A DNA stretch of 64,000 nucleotides from Dendrocalamus latiflorus (GCA_017311315.1 CM029663.1:38638622-38702621); one strand, 5' to 3'; numbered from the stretch's first letter, positions 34,401 through 49,400 are shown. Numbers and translations are program-made. Notes: a model not told the origin generated them from the letters alone.

Positions 34401-37400
34401 GACCGGCTAATGAACCACTAAACGTACAGTAGTGATCCAAACAAGCGATCTGAAAGAGCCGTAATGCAGTTAACCCAACACAACAAGTTCAATCACCTGC
34501 CATGCATTTTAATCTAAAATGATGATATGTTTGATTGATCGTGTATGAGACCGGGGGTCTTTCCGAACGTGATTTTGTTCTCGTTGCATGGCTTATAAGC
34601 TAAAGCCCCACTTGAATTCAGATTACTTCCATGGGTCCCATTCCTTTAGTTTTGGACTTGGACTTTAATTAGCGAGTATATCTGGTAATAACTACCCATA
34701 AAATAGGATAATAAGAACTCATGTCGTAGCCATCAGATCAAAAGTTGAATAGTTGAATAGTGTAGATCAAGGTGGGTTCCCCATATCAGAAGGCTATAAG
34801 TGCAAAGTGGGATAATTCAGGGGGTCTTTTGAAAATGTTAGCGGCTTTGAGGGGTTGATTTGAGCAATCTAGATTCAATTCAATGGGTGAGATTGCTAGT
34901 TCTTATTATTCTATTTTAATATTGGTCCTCATTTGATACGTTCCATTGGACTTTTAAATCCACTCGGTAGCATATATCAATTAGAACGGATTAAGTGCGA
35001 TCACTGGAGGAAAAGAAAAAAACTGGAGTGCTTGTGGATAGACTCCAAAAAATACATCCAAAAGAACACATTCCCCAACAAGGCCCACTATACCATTTGA
35101 TCATAAGCCTTACACAATATACGGCATGTTGTAGTATTGTGCCAGTCCAGCTACTCACAGATATGTGAGAAATAAATGGTTTGTGAAAAAAAAATAAACT
35201 TCACGGTATATTCATGTTCTCATCTTAGTTGGGCCAATATTTTATCTTTGCTATAATAACCTCTTGTAACTAAAAGATGTCGGTATATTCACGTACCATA
35301 CATACATATGTAATTTATGCATTTTATATACATTTTTTGTCGTTGTCCACTGATCTTTAAAAGTTGTATGTACCATAGCCATCCCCTTGTTCAAATATGT
35401 TTTCTGCAGTTAAACTATGAGTTTTTTTATGTACTCTCCGTCAATCTAATTCTAATCCCCTTATCAGTTTTACAAACATGATGGGCCAGCATTTCCTTAT
35501 TTCATAACAAGGTTATTAAGGCGGCAAGGCGAGGCGAGTCGACTTACCCCCCTCACACATTTTAAGCAGTAAGGCACGAGGTGAGGCGACGCCTTACACA
35601 TATCCTAAGGCACTAAGAAAGCAAATAAAATGAGTATTTTAGCAACAGTGCAACACATATTAGCACATGAAAATTGTTAACTTAGACTGGGCCTTTATTA
35701 GCTTGCATGTGATCATGATATGACACGGCACACAACATGCAGCAATGGTTCCATGAATCTTTATTTATCTTTACACATATAGATCAATCACTTTTTTACC
35801 TATCAGATAAATAATCAACGGTCCAGATCATTCCACCCAACCCATATAAAAACCACATCCCACCCTAACCCTAACTCCTCCCTCACACCCAGCCGCCGCC
35901 TCCCTCCCTCCTCCCTCACTCCCAGCCGCCGCCACCCTCACTCCTCCCTCACTCCCAGTTACCGCCTCCCTCCCTCCTCCCCCACTCCCAGTCTCCGCCT
36001 CCCTCCCTCCTTCCTCACTCCCAGCCGCCGCCATCCTCACTCCTCCCTCCTCCCTCACTTCCAGCCACCGCCTCCCTCACTCCTAGTCGCCAACCACCGC
36101 CACCACCACCCACTGTCCAATCGAGCGCGCCTCCTCTTCCCATGCTTGGCCACGGCCACAAATTACCCTCCGCTCCCCTCCCCACTTCCCACAACGGCCA
36201 GACGGCCAATCCCTCCCGACCTCCCCTTGGGATCTCGCCTCCACCACCGCCGGTAGAGGAGAGTAGGATGAGGATGGAGTAGATCGGTGTAGCCGTGTAG
36301 GGGAGGCAGTGAAGGGAGAAGCTCGGTGAAGGGGAGGGGAGGCGAAGGCTAGAACACACCTGTAATGTTGCGAGCGGCCAAATCCGGCAAGGTGGAGGGT
36401 GAACGGCGGCGTTGGCGGCTCTATGGCGCCTTGGAGGCGTTGGCGGCTCGATGGCGCCTTGGAGGCGGAGGCGGCATGAGGATGTGAGGTAAACCTAGCA
36501 CGCCTCTTCCGCCGCCTTCTTCCCGCCGAGCTGCCATCTCTCTCTCTGGTTTAGCCGCCGCCTTAGGCATGCACGCAAGGCGGGGTGACGCCTTGCCACC
36601 CCTCTACCACCTTACCGCTAGGGGTGGCAACGAGCCGAGCCGAGCCTGGCTCGGCTCGGCTCGTGAAAGCTTGGTGGAATCTAGGCTCGGTTCGGCTCGG
36701 CTTGGTTAGGGTATCAAGCTTTTTTGTGGGCTCGGTTCGGCTCGTGATGCGGCTCGAGCCAGCTCGAGCGGGCTCGCGAGCCAACAACCATCGAGGGGAA
36801 CCGACGGCAAGAAGACGAAGGCACGACAACCACCGAGTCATCGCCAGGCGACCACCCCACCGCAAGCAAGCGACCACCCCACCGCAAGCAAGCGACCACC
36901 ACCAGACCAGACCCAAACCCTAACCCTTCTCGCAATCACCAGTAAAGGTAAACCCCACAAATCACCATCCATGTACTACATTCATCCATTATAGCCAACA
37001 TTGCACTAGAAACCATAAGCATCCATCCTCAGTAGAACACATGGAACCAATCAACCAATCCAAGCATATCACCAGAGGTAGAAGAGGGGAGAAGAGGCTT
37101 ACCGAATACCGACGAGGACGGCGGCTGCGTGCGACCGCCGGGCGCCGGCCGAGCCCCCAGCTACCACCAGCCTCCCAGCCTAGCACCAAATCGGCCGGAT
37201 CTGGGGAAAAAGCACCAAATCGGCCGGATCTGGCCATAGCTCACCGGGCGGCGCCGAGCGGCAAGGAGGGAGTGGCTGGGCCATGACTCACCAAGCAGCG
37301 CCGACGGGCAAGGAGGCGCGGGAGAGGGGGAAGCCGCACCGGTGCGACGCAGCGGCGTGAGGAGGAGCCGAGGCGCGGCGACGGGTTGAAAGGAGTCCGG

Positions 37401-40400
37401 GAAGGAGAGAGAGAGGGCCGAGCGTAGGGGAGCGCGGAGGCCGGAGACCGGAGTAGAGGCCGGCGCGGAGGAACCGAAGAGAGGCGTCGGCTGGGGCAAG
37501 GAAATAGGGAGAGGGAGGGGGCGCCGAGCGCGTCCGCGCGTGAGTGGAGAGACCGAGAGGGAGAGAGAGAGAGAGAGGAGAGAGCCGAGTGGGGGAGGCC
37601 GCCAGGCGCCCAGGCCGGGACGGGGTAGCGTAGAAGGGCAAGGGCCATTGGGCCATCGAGTAGTTGGGCCGAGCCAAGCTGGCTCGCGAGCCGAGCTTTT
37701 TTGCTGGCTCGGCCCGGCTCGTTTCATCCACGAGCCGAGCCAAGCCTTCACGAGCCCGAGCCGAGCCCGAGCTGGCTCACGAGCCCGAGCTTTTTTGCCA
37801 GCCCTACTTACCGCTATGCCTTAATAACCTTGTTTCATAATTGAAACTTCTTGATCGGAAAATAAAATACATGGCCCAGACTTTTTTGACAGATAAACAC
37901 TATTCTTAGCACACAAACTTAATTGGTGAAACTAGGAACATGATAAGTTGAATTAAAATTATGTATATCATACTGGTTTGATCTTTGTTCAAACAAATTA
38001 AAAATTGTTTATTTTAATTTTGCGAGTATGTAACACCCCATTCATCATCTGAGCCCGAAATGGTACCACTATTGCATACTTTTACCAATTTATTCAACTG
38101 CTAATCATTTTAAGCAAACTCTACTTTATTCGTAATGCAGTAACCACTTTACAACATATCATTTTAAGCATCTATTCTAGTATACTAGTGGAGTTTTAAC
38201 ATGCTACCCAAAACTTGATATGCGAAGTGCTGCTAGTACATGAAGTTATCCATGTGCTACTACCGCCTGTGCATGACGTCCTCAACGGTCACCTAAAAAA
38301 ACAACAAAGTAACGGTGAGTCCAAAGACTCAGTAAGTACAAAGTAAAACAGTAAATAACAGGTTCACACATCAGTCCATAACCATCACAGTTTTAATAAC
38401 CACTTGTTTCCATTTAATCTTCATCAACCAATCATTATGCATTTGCACTCGTTATCTGTCATAATGCAATTGCATATGCACATGCACATGCACTTCTCTC
38501 TTATCTCTTTAGTCTATACCGGTATAGCAGAGCGAGCACCCGTCGATACTCACCCAAGCCTGCACTGTTTCCATGCGGGGATCACAAGCCCGTTCTTTTA
38601 CATATGGGGACCTCAGTATCCTATCATTTTCATACGAGGACCTCAATCTCCACTCCCGTGGAGCGTTCACACAAGTAGACCAATGATACCATAAAACTAT
38701 CTCTTTTCATGATATACATGCAATGTAAGTTCTCCATTTATGCATATCAACATGTCATGTCTCAACAATCATCATTCATCATTCCTCATCATGCAACCAG
38801 AAATAGTTAACTTACCATATCATGCTAAGCAATGCCTCAACATTCAGCGAATAGCAAACACTACCCGAATTTACCGCTTTATCATGCACTTGCCTGGTTA
38901 GCCTCGGGGACGATGCGTGGACGGCTCCGACTCGGGACCTCCACCTGTACAAACGTCAACACGACTCAACACATCATATCGAATCCAGTGCTTAAGCGAG
39001 CAACGACGACTCTACGCGCATAACCCGACTCTGGCATAAAATGCACGGAGTTAAGGACCCGTCGCACAGGTACCAAACCCCCATTTTTCTTTTCTTTTTC
39101 TCCCCCTTTCTTTTCTTTCCCTTTTTTCCTTCCTTGTCCTCCCTCTTCTTTTTTTCTCTCTTTCTCTTTTCTTTTCCCCCCAACCCGAGCCCTCTCTTTT
39201 CTCTCTCTCCTTCATTCGGCCGAAAGGCTTGGTGTCTCCTAGGCGATGCAGCAGCGCACGGCTGAGCTTGGGCATCACGGGCCCGGAGCTCGCCACCGAC
39301 AGCTCCTCCGCCGCCCCCAACCTTTCCCCCTCTCCCACTCTCTCCCACCTTCAGATCCGGCCACCTCCCTCTCGGTCTTCCCTCGAGCTTGCCGACCACG
39401 GCACACCGCCAGCTGGGAGCCCGGTGCTACTCCTATCTCCGGCCACTCTGCCTCCCCTCTCCATGTGGCCCTAGGCCGCCGCCCCCCATGGCGCCTCCCC
39501 CGCCTCGAGCTTCCCTTCGGTGGCACCCCCGACGTCGGATCTGCTGACGCCGCCACCTTTCCCTAGCGTCGCCCCTGGCTCGGCTACCGACACCGTGGCT
39601 CGGCCTCCCCTGACCTCCCGGTCATTGGCCTGCTCGTACGGTCGTCACCACCAACCGTCGGTGCCTAGCGTCGACCACAACTCCGGTACTGCTCCCCCAT
39701 GGGTTCGAGCTCGCTGGCCATGGCTTGCAGCCGACCGGCCAACCCTCCCACTATGGGGACGGTTTGCTCTACCTCCCCTTTTCTATATGCACTTTGTCTA
39801 CTTTTGCGTGCTATTATGCTGTGCCATGGGATTGTGGAGGGAAAGTAGGCATACTCAATGGTCGGCTGGGTGTGGGTTCGACGACTATTGACGTTCTCTG
39901 TAGTCGTCAGCACTGTCCTTACGCCCCTGCCTTTCCGAACTCCTTGGGGCCTCCTCTCTTCCTGGGCTTCTCGTCTTTACTCCCTTTCTTATGGTGTGGA
40001 TGGTGTTTTGGCGGATGAGCTCGGTCTTGCTCCCTGTCTCAGAAGAGAAGAAAGAAATGGGGAAGAAAGGCCTTCACTGGCTGAGTGGTTTTGGCTTATG
40101 AGTAGAGTTGGCTCTCGGTCTTGGCTTATGAGTAGAGCTGGCTCTTAGCTTGACTGAGAGAGGATGAGGGAGCAGATGAGAAAATGTGGGCTTGCTGGCT
40201 GGCTTATGAGGGGCATGGCCATGACTCTCTCTCTCTTTGCATTGCCATTTATGCCCTTCCTATTTTAGCCTTGGCTGGTTATGTGCCTTATGGACCTTTT
40301 GGTCCAAAGGCAGCTCTACATTGTTTGAGGCTTTTCTACTACGATGGATAAGTTAGTACAAGGTAAGAATGGAATTTTCTGTCAAATGATGAGAACTCAA

Positions 40401-43400
40401 ACGCGAGATAGCGCTGACCGTCCCTGGACGGTCTGGGAACCTCAGTGAGTGCTACTTTTATTTGGCATTCTAAAAGCTGATGGATCTGACGGCAAAACTC
40501 TACTTAATTTCCTTTATTCTTCTTTGGATTGTTTTCATTCTATGTATTTCTTCCCTTTTGCATTTTTAGTGGTATTATAGAGTATGCCGCCATGATAGAG
40601 ATTGCTCATAGGATTGCACTAAGCTAGATATGCACTCATAGGATTACACTAAGGCAGATATGCATGAGTGGTCCTGTGAGACTTTGTTAACTTCATTAAA
40701 CAACTGTCATTCTGTCGGCGTGTTAAGGAGGCAAATAGATTATTCAGGACTGTCTGCTGATTCGAAGTGTAGGTGCCAGTGCAGCTCTTGTTAAATGAAT
40801 TGTTTAATACCGTTATATGTTGTTCACCAATGCCCTTAATTAGTAGATCCAAGTTAAACAGCTAACATGAAGCTCACATTAAATGTTGTGATATTTGGTA
40901 CCAAATCTGTACCTCTGTTTCATCTATATATCATAATCCGGTTGCTCTTGCGAACTCAAGACCTGAAATTTAAAAAGTTAGAAAAATCTTGTTTGTCCTA
41001 GGTGTTAATTTAAACCATGTAGACCTGAAATCATTATATATAACAATGCACATTCTTTTACAATACGAATATTTGCCTGGAATTTTCCATGCCGTGCAGT
41101 ACATGGAGGATCTACTTGTGGGCTTGCATATTTAGCCGTCATCATTATTCTAGATAGTCTTTGAGCATTGTCTCTGTGTTTTATCCTGATAGTTTGAGTT
41201 TCATTTCTTCCTTTACAATTTTACAATATGTATATCTTTCATTACTTCATTACTGATGCAGTTTTCCTTTTAGACTGGACTGGCATCAGGATTGGAAACT
41301 ATTTGTGGACAGGCCTATGGAGCAGAACAGTATCATAAGCTATCCTTATATACCTACAGATCCATAATTGTACTTCTTATTGTGAGTGTGCCCATCGCCA
41401 TGCTATGGGTTTTCATCCCGGAGGTACTTCCTCTCATGGGTCAGGAACCACAAATAGCAAGTGAGGCTGGGAAATATGCATTGTGGCTTATCCCTGGTTT
41501 ATTCGCCTTCTCTGTTGCTCAATGCTTTTCAAAGTTCCTCCAATCTCAGAGCCTAATCTTTCCTATGGTTTTGAGCTCCTTGATAACACTCACCCTCTTC
41601 ATTCCTTTGTGTTGGTTCATGGTTTATAAAGTTGGGATGGGTAATGCTGGTGCTGCTTTATCGGTCAGCATCTGTGATTGGGTTGAAGTGACTGTTCTTG
41701 GTCTTTACATTAAGTTCTCACCTTCTTGTGAGGAAACTCGTGCTCCACTCGAGTGTGAAGCTTTCAGAGGGATTGGCAGTTTCATGCGGTTGGCTATACC
41801 ATCGGCTCTTATGATTTGGTAAGTAAATGTTATTCCCCCCGGTTTCAAACAGATGTTATTTTAGCCTCTAGAACAGGAAATAAGGTATGCAGGAGGCCTG
41901 ATTAGTTCACTTATGTGTTCGATACTCCTATGTGCTTATGCACCCTCCGATCCGTTGTCTTTTACTTATAGTTTTGGACATTGATATGGTCTCCAATACA
42001 TACCTTCAATCATTTTTTATAATTATATTAGCAAAAATTATTAAAAACATAACTATAATGAAGTAGTTTTGATGAAAAATCTACTAATACTATATTCATG
42101 TGATAAATCTAAATAGTTTTATGCTGTATTACTGGTCAAACTTTTGATAATGATAATGAGGTACTTTTGGATGAAACATTCTATTGTGCATTATACATGT
42201 CTCACCAAAGTATGAAAGCATATTTAATATGAAGGCAGGAAATAATTTGGCCATTGGATATGGTCCATCCGACAATCAAGATATACATTCATGATTCATA
42301 CAATTAAATTTCAAATAGTAGTGAGCTTATTCCCAAAACCACTGACAGATGTTTCCTCTCCTCTTATAATGAAGAAGATAAGCTTATACGTACATTATGT
42401 CAAGTTAATCCGAAAAGTAATCATGACCTTGGTTAAGCTTCCAATTTTGTACCTTTTTCTACCCAGAAATTAATCTAACTTCCCTTGATAACAACAGCCT
42501 TGAGTGGTGGTCTTACGAGCTGCTTGTTCTGCTTTCTGGAATATTACCAAATCCAGCACTTGAAACTTCAGTGCTTTCTATATGGTATGCATTAGCAGAG
42601 CTATAAATAAGAAATTCTTGCATCCTGTACTACAATGATTACCAAATTAATGTCCTTTTGAACAGCATATCTACAGTTGTATTGTTGTACAATCTCCCGT
42701 ACGGTATTGGAACAGCTGCAAGGTGGGACAGTACATTTGTTAAAGGAACAAGTGCATTTTACACCCCTCAACTATTGACTGAGTCTAGAAAACAATCTTC
42801 TATTCTAAAACCGTTCACTTTTCACCCTCCAACTATGACAACCGCTCATTTATCACCCTAGGCTAGTTTCATCAGTGGTTTTCACTACGTTGACGGCTAC
42901 ATCACTAGTTTTGGCTTAGGTGGCACCTAACAGAGGAAGAGTATGCTTAGATCTAGACGTGTCGGATTGAATCTACTTAGATGAACGGATGATATTAGAA
43001 GTAGTGAAGAGGCAAGTGTTCTTTTTCGGCTAAATGTGCTTTGTTAGTCCACGTGGATGCTCCAAGTCAGCAAAACTTGAACACGTAGATGCCACATCAT
43101 CCAAAAACAGGGTGGTTTAGGACGGGGGCCGGGGGGGGGGGGTTGCAACTTGAAAAGTGCACAGTTTCGGGGTTAAGAGGTTATTTTCTGGACTTAGCTA
43201 ATAGTTAAGGGGTGTAAAATGGACTTATTCCTTTGTTAAATTATCCTCAAATTATATCTCTTTCTGCCGACATATTTAACCCAATTCTTGTTATTTATAT
43301 CCATGTGCCAGTGTGCGTGTCTCAAATGAGCTAGGTGCAGGGAACCCAGAAGGTGCCCGCTTGGTAGTAGGCGTTGCTTTATCTATTATAGTTTGTTCAG

Positions 43401-46400
43401 CAGTCCTGGTGAGCACAACTCTTCTAGCATTGCGCCACTTGGTCGGGATTGCTTTCAGCAATGAGGAGGAGGTTATAAATTATGTCACCAGAATGGTACC
43501 CGTACTTTCCATTTCAGTTATTACAGACAGCCTCCAGGGAGTCCTTTCAGGTATCCGTATTTGTCTTCTAAAGGCAAAATTTACTGTTTCACATAAAGAT
43601 GTAAACTAGATGATGGGTCTGGTTCGAAATTTTGTGTTTGTTATGCAAAACCGTGTACTAATGAGTACACTGTATAGGGCAGTGTTTCTGTTAGACATCA
43701 TTAATGCAATATGATCAATGGAAATTATTAGGAGTAATCAACAATTCAGCATGCGCTGCCCGTAAAGAATTACAACTTTGTGATGTAAATGTGTACAAAT
43801 TGACAGAACGATCATAACCTGATAAGACATAAGAGGCAGTAGACGATTCCATTTGATAGCAATGCTTTTACCTTACTTCCAGATATGTGAACAGAAGCAA
43901 TCATTTAAGATAATCCAAAATTCGAAATCAACATACTTGGTTGAAATTTTTTATCCTATGGAAACTTGAGCACTATTGAGGTCTTTGTCATGCTGATGCC
44001 TTAATGCTTCATTTTTGCCAGGCGTTTCTAGGGGCTGTGGATGGCAGCATTTAGGCGCCTATGTTAACCTGGGTGCATTCTATCTCGTTGGAGTTCCTGT
44101 TTCTCTTATTCTTGGTTTTGCAATGCATCTAAGAGGAATGGGGTTTTGGATGGGCATGGTAGCTGGTGGAGCCACACAGGTCACTCTCCTATCTGTCATC
44201 ACTGCAATGACAAACTGGAGGAAGATGGTAGGTTGTTTCCATTTTTATATCCGATATATGCTTCTTCTACATATAGTTCCATTGCTATAACTGATGCTTC
44301 TCCTTCTCCACAATAATTCCTTTTTTTCAAGAACTTGCAAAAGGTTTGCACGCATTTCATTAAGTAACTACCACACTAACTCATTGCTATAGCTGACACT
44401 TCTATCTAAACCCTGGAACACTGTTATAATAATAAAGATCTCTGATGTGATTTGGGAAGGTGTGCCTGATGCCAAGTTCAATTCACTATGGTTCGGGATG
44501 TTAAAACGTGGGGGTTGTCTATCCCTAAGGTGACTGATTTTATGCAGTCACATACCTACATATTTCATAGCCATTAAATCAAAATGGCGTCGATGTGATC
44601 CTTTCTCTCCCTTCCTACATATTCACCAATTCCGATCTACCTCAAAGCCTAATCCCCCTCCACCTCCACTTACACAGCCGCCACCCCTACCCCACCACCG
44701 CCGCTGCCTCCTCCTGGTGCGGCACCGGCACAACCCTCCTCACCACCTCCCCGCTGCCATCCGGCCTTCTTCCCCATGTCTGGCAACTCAACGCTGTCAG
44801 ATCCGCTCCTCCCACTACCCAAGATCCTTATCGGAATGGCTGTTGTCCCCCCACGGGCCACTGCCTAGCACCCTCTATAGCCACACCCTATTGAACCTGA
44901 ACCCTAACTCTGCCACGCCGGTGCCGACCGGAGAGGAGGATGATGAGCCCACCAAAGCACGAATTGCGAGGCAAGATCCAGTGGGGAGAAAAGTGACTTA
45001 CAGATGAGAAACTTTCAGCAACGAAGAATTATCAAATCCGTAAAATAGTTAATATATTCTAACCTCAAATGAAGAAGAAAATACATTTGAACAGCAGTTG
45101 CCACTTTCCACGTCACTCCAATGGTAGTCAATTTCGAATTTTTGTACTGTCACACTAGGGAAACAAGCTTATGAAGCCAAACATGCATTATTGTTACCTA
45201 GGTGATTTCTTATGAAAGGGTCCACGCCAGTCCACGGTACGAACATGCACAAGTGGTTCCTCTGCTTTGCTAAAAAAAAAGCATAGAGGAGACGTTTATC
45301 AATGTTATTATATCGAGTCAAAGCACTCTAGTAAAGAAATGTGAAACCTTGACACTTTGTTTTGAGACCGTGGCCCTCTATTTGTTAAATCAGGTCTCTA
45401 CTACATAAAAAAATGTCTGATAAAGGTTGATCCATTTTGCTGGATCAAGCTTGTCTTCTAAATATGATTCAGGCCATCCAGTTCAGCAAAATGTCACACA
45501 AAAATCGTAATGTAATTATATTTTTATATTGATATGCTGCTCGCATTTTCTTATTTTGTTGTCATTTTCACTATCTGGTCACGAGAGCAGCAATTATGGC
45601 AACAATTACCGTGAGTTATCTACACTTCTTGTGACTGTATGCCATCACTACAAGGACATCTCCAACCCCACATGTTGGACTTTCTCTTAGCTGTCCACGT
45701 AAGGGATTGTTTGATAGGACCGGAGGGATCAGCCCTCATTCCTTCGGATTGAAAGGGATTTTAGTTTAAATTCTATGTCTATCCCAAATGATGGGATTTT
45801 GGGCCTGTTCTTTCCTCCGAAGCTGGCGGCTTTTGGCTTTTGCTACAGTATCTAACTTTCAAACGGAGTATTTTCTCAAGACGGGGTCTACAAGTTAAAC
45901 GATGTACACGTTAAAAGCCCAACATCTGTACCAGCCAAAATCGCCAGTGAGTATCTCTCTCCGTAATATGTACCATAAACAGCCAAAATTCAAAAAGTTT
46001 AGTCATGAGCCGCAGCCGTAGCTAAATAGGCGCTTTAGTTCAAATTCTATGTCTATCCCAAAGGATTGAGTTGTACAACAATGTATCCAAACAAGTCCTA
46101 AGTGTTACAGTGAGGTGGAGGAGAGAGAGGGAAGAAAGATATGCCATGCGATGCGGAGAAGAGAGGGAAGGAAACCTTGAATGCAAGTCCTTCACCGTAC
46201 ATGGTTTGTGGGGCTCAATGGATATATGTGAGGAAGAACTGGGGAGAGGGTGCTCATCGGTATTGAAGCCGGCAATGAAGGTCGGGCTGGTGGTGGCGAC
46301 TAGGATGACAATGAAGGGATGGATCCACGGGGGATCTTGCTGGATCTCAACGACAACTAGGCGGATTTACCCAGTGGCAACCCTGTGGCCTGTGAGTTTA

Positions 46401-49400
46401 CCAATGATGTAGGGAAGAAGAGGTGTTGTGGGTAGATGTAGGGCAGATCCGATCGATGGAGGTAGGGAAGACGATTAGAATGTCCGTAGGAAGGCGCGAT
46501 GACGGCGAAGCCATGGTTGGAGCAAGACTGGGTTGGTGGGATGGGGGTAACGTCCTGATGTCCAAATCGACTCAAGTCTAACTCTATGTGAGATATATCA
46601 CACACGTAGTAACTCATTTGCATTTTCTATTTGAATTCATGCAAAATTGTTAATCAAGGGTTCCTTGAACCCAAATTAGTAAGATGGAACTAATTCCAAT
46701 CCTCATGCACATATGCACTCACGGGCCATAGAAGGGGTGGGCAATTAGCTAGAGCATCAGTTGATACAGCGAAATTGTCTATAAAATAGAGTACATCGGT
46801 CACTTTAAGATTACCATATGAGGTGAAGTGGAAGGTCAGAGGTATTAAAATAAATGCTTTCATGTGGGACTAAAGCGTAAGATCACGGATGCTGATCAGA
46901 GGGGTGGACAGGTGGTTTAAATTTTTTTTGGTAAAACAGTGTTTTGAGGAAATATGAAAACAAACGCCTTTTGCACAAGGAACGACGCCTAGCTAGTCAA
47001 ATATAACGAACATTAAAGGCTGTCTTCTTTGTTTGGAAGTGACCCTTGCATAATCGAGCCGAACGATCAAAGTGGGCTGAGGCAGAGTTTTGGAGGAAGG
47101 CAGGGAGCCCTTGGCAACGATTATGGCTTGTGGCTATATGGCTTTTGAATTTTATCGGTTTATGAGAGAGTATGAAAAAAGAGATAGTCATATGTAATTT
47201 TGATCGATATAGCTGAAGCCGGTATATTATCTACTATAATGAATTTATACACAACGCTTTAAAAAGACACACCGTTTGAAAGATAGCTACTATAGCAAAA
47301 ATTAAAAGTCACAACAGTAAGCCCAAAAGAATCCAACTATATATTGAAAGTGGCTATCTTGTGAGTACTATTGGAATGGGTCCAACCGTCCAACAGAAGA
47401 ACTTTGCATACTTAGGTTGTGCTCCATTGGGCTTAAAGCTCAAGCTTTTTACCTTATTTGGTACTGTTTGGTTTTTTTATACTATAGCTATTGTTAGCTT
47501 TTTCAGCGTAATTAAATTTTAAAAAATAAAAAAGGTTATATCATCATGAATAATGCAAAGAAATAAAGGGAAAAGGCAAAAAAGCACAAAAAATTAGAAA
47601 AAGGCGAAATTAAAAAGCTAGAAGTTAGCCAATGGTTGCACCTCTACCTTTATACAATAGTTTGTCACTCCCTTGCGGGAGGAGAATTTTTTTATGGCCC
47701 CTTGAAATAGTTATTTGCGAAAATGGCCCAGTAGACATTGTTTTTGCGGAAATGACCCCTAGCGTGGCCAGTGAGTGCGTCAGGCACCTAGTGTGATCGG
47801 TGTGCGCGCCAAGGCGCATGGTCGGCCAGTGAGTATGCCAAGTGCCCTAGCGTGGCCGGGAGGTGCGTCAGGCCAGCTAGGGTCCATTTATTTGTGATAA
47901 TTTCAACTGTTTGGCACTTTTCGCGTTATTTGAACCCATATTTACAAGAATGGCAGTCGCCGTGCCGAAATGGCAAAATTGTCGCTTTTGATGCACCGTG
48001 CGGTAGAGGCACAATAGAAAAAGCAAGTAAATAAGAGAAGCAATGCAATAAAAAGCATAAAGCTTAATATTATTTCATTGCAAAAGGGGGTACAACTAGA
48101 GAGAGAAAGTGCTTGCAACCAAAAAGAATGTCTAGCAAGCACTGCTGACTAACCAAACTACAACTGACTACTCACCCATGGGGTTGACACCTATCATAGT
48201 TAGTGTAGTTACCCGGGGAGCGGGAGCGGGAACGGCTCTGACTAAAGCTAGGGGATAGGGAGCAAGAGCGGGAGCGACTCGGGTTGTAGCTGGGCAACTG
48301 GGAGCGAGAGAGACTGCGTCTTCCGCTGGATCTTGTGACATCGATGTCGGGCGATGGACTCTGGCAACGCACGCTCTTGCGCTCTTGCGTGCCATGAGCC
48401 TGGTACGAGGCCCCCTAAGATCGGGTCAGTGCAAGGCCACTAGGGGCAACAGCAGGTGCTGGCACTAGTGAGAACGGGGTGTAGGTAACCGAAGATTGGA
48501 GGCACCTGAGCTTTATCTCGCGCGGCAATCCTCTCGCGCTCCACCACCTGGAGGGCGGCCTCACAGCATGTTAGTTGGGTGCGGAGGACGTTCGAGTGCT
48601 CGTAGCTAGAGGTCAAAAGCATCCGTAGCTATCTAATCTCCTGCAAGGTGTTGGCGTAGGTGACCACCATAGTGTGAGTCAACTGTACTTGGTGCGATAA
48701 CCGGGGGTCGTCCACCCTGGCATTGGGGTGTTATGGGAAACGCTCCCCGTCGCGGATGCATAGGAAGGAGAAACAAAACTGCCACAGCTTCTCCTTGTGC
48801 AACTGGCACAAATAAGCTGCAGCCAAGCACGCTGTGTCCTAGACGGCGTCAGAGCAGTGCGTCCGAGGGTGCTCGATCGGGATGGTGTGGGATTGGAATT
48901 CCTTGTCCTGCGCATACAGGAATACTTGAGTCTCGGTCCAAGATTCGAGTCCTCCGGGCTCCGGTCCCTGAAGATGGGCGGATTGTGGTATCCTAGGTGC
49001 TACATGAGCTGTCATAGGAGGCTGACAAACTCCCCATCATCCTCTCCATGGGAGAAATGATCTCACGGCCCTACGGACGATGTTCCAGCCATTTACAATT
49101 TTGAACAAGAGGTTAAAACAGGTGAAAATATAAAGAAAATACGAATAAGTAAAGATGTAAGGGTGATAAGTAAAGCAAGTAGTATGAATTAAACACCACT
49201 ACAAAAAGGTCATCACATACGGTTTTCTAAATCGCCTGAATTTATGTGTCAGTGATAATCGCGGGTTATCACAGACGGTTTGTGAGCCGGCTGTGATAAA
49301 AACAACACAGACGGTTTGTAAATAAAATCGTCTGTGAAGAAAACTATTATAAACGGCTCGAACTAAAAACCGTCTGTGATACCCATACATCATAGACGGT

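Larger units (their letters stand above)
32018..34443. mobile_element. TIR element in intron 1, enclosing a second element
   Basis: About 49 bp at the left (TGTTTAGGTTACTAATATGC then TTTAGTGGTTCATTAGCC) is matched in inverted orientation at 34395-34443. Without the nested element (32077-33558) it is about 0.93 kb. It is GC-rich inside and has no transposase. No TSD was found, so the superfamily is open (hAT or MULE). Confidence 0.55.
31423..41273 (+). other. Intron 1 of the MATE gene (9.85 kb)
   Basis: It is bounded by GTGAGC and CCTTTTAG. It holds, in order, a TIR element with a nested smaller element, a nested pair of hAT elements, and a probable solo LTR. Stretches 31423-32017, 34444-35499, 37841-38023 and 40585-41273 show no gene or element that could be defined. 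Confidence 0.85.

Noticed and set aside
39041..39265. Phe/Ser-rich frame at 39041-39265 as a membrane protein
   Set aside because: It is the translation of a low-complexity CTTTT tract within the probable LTR.
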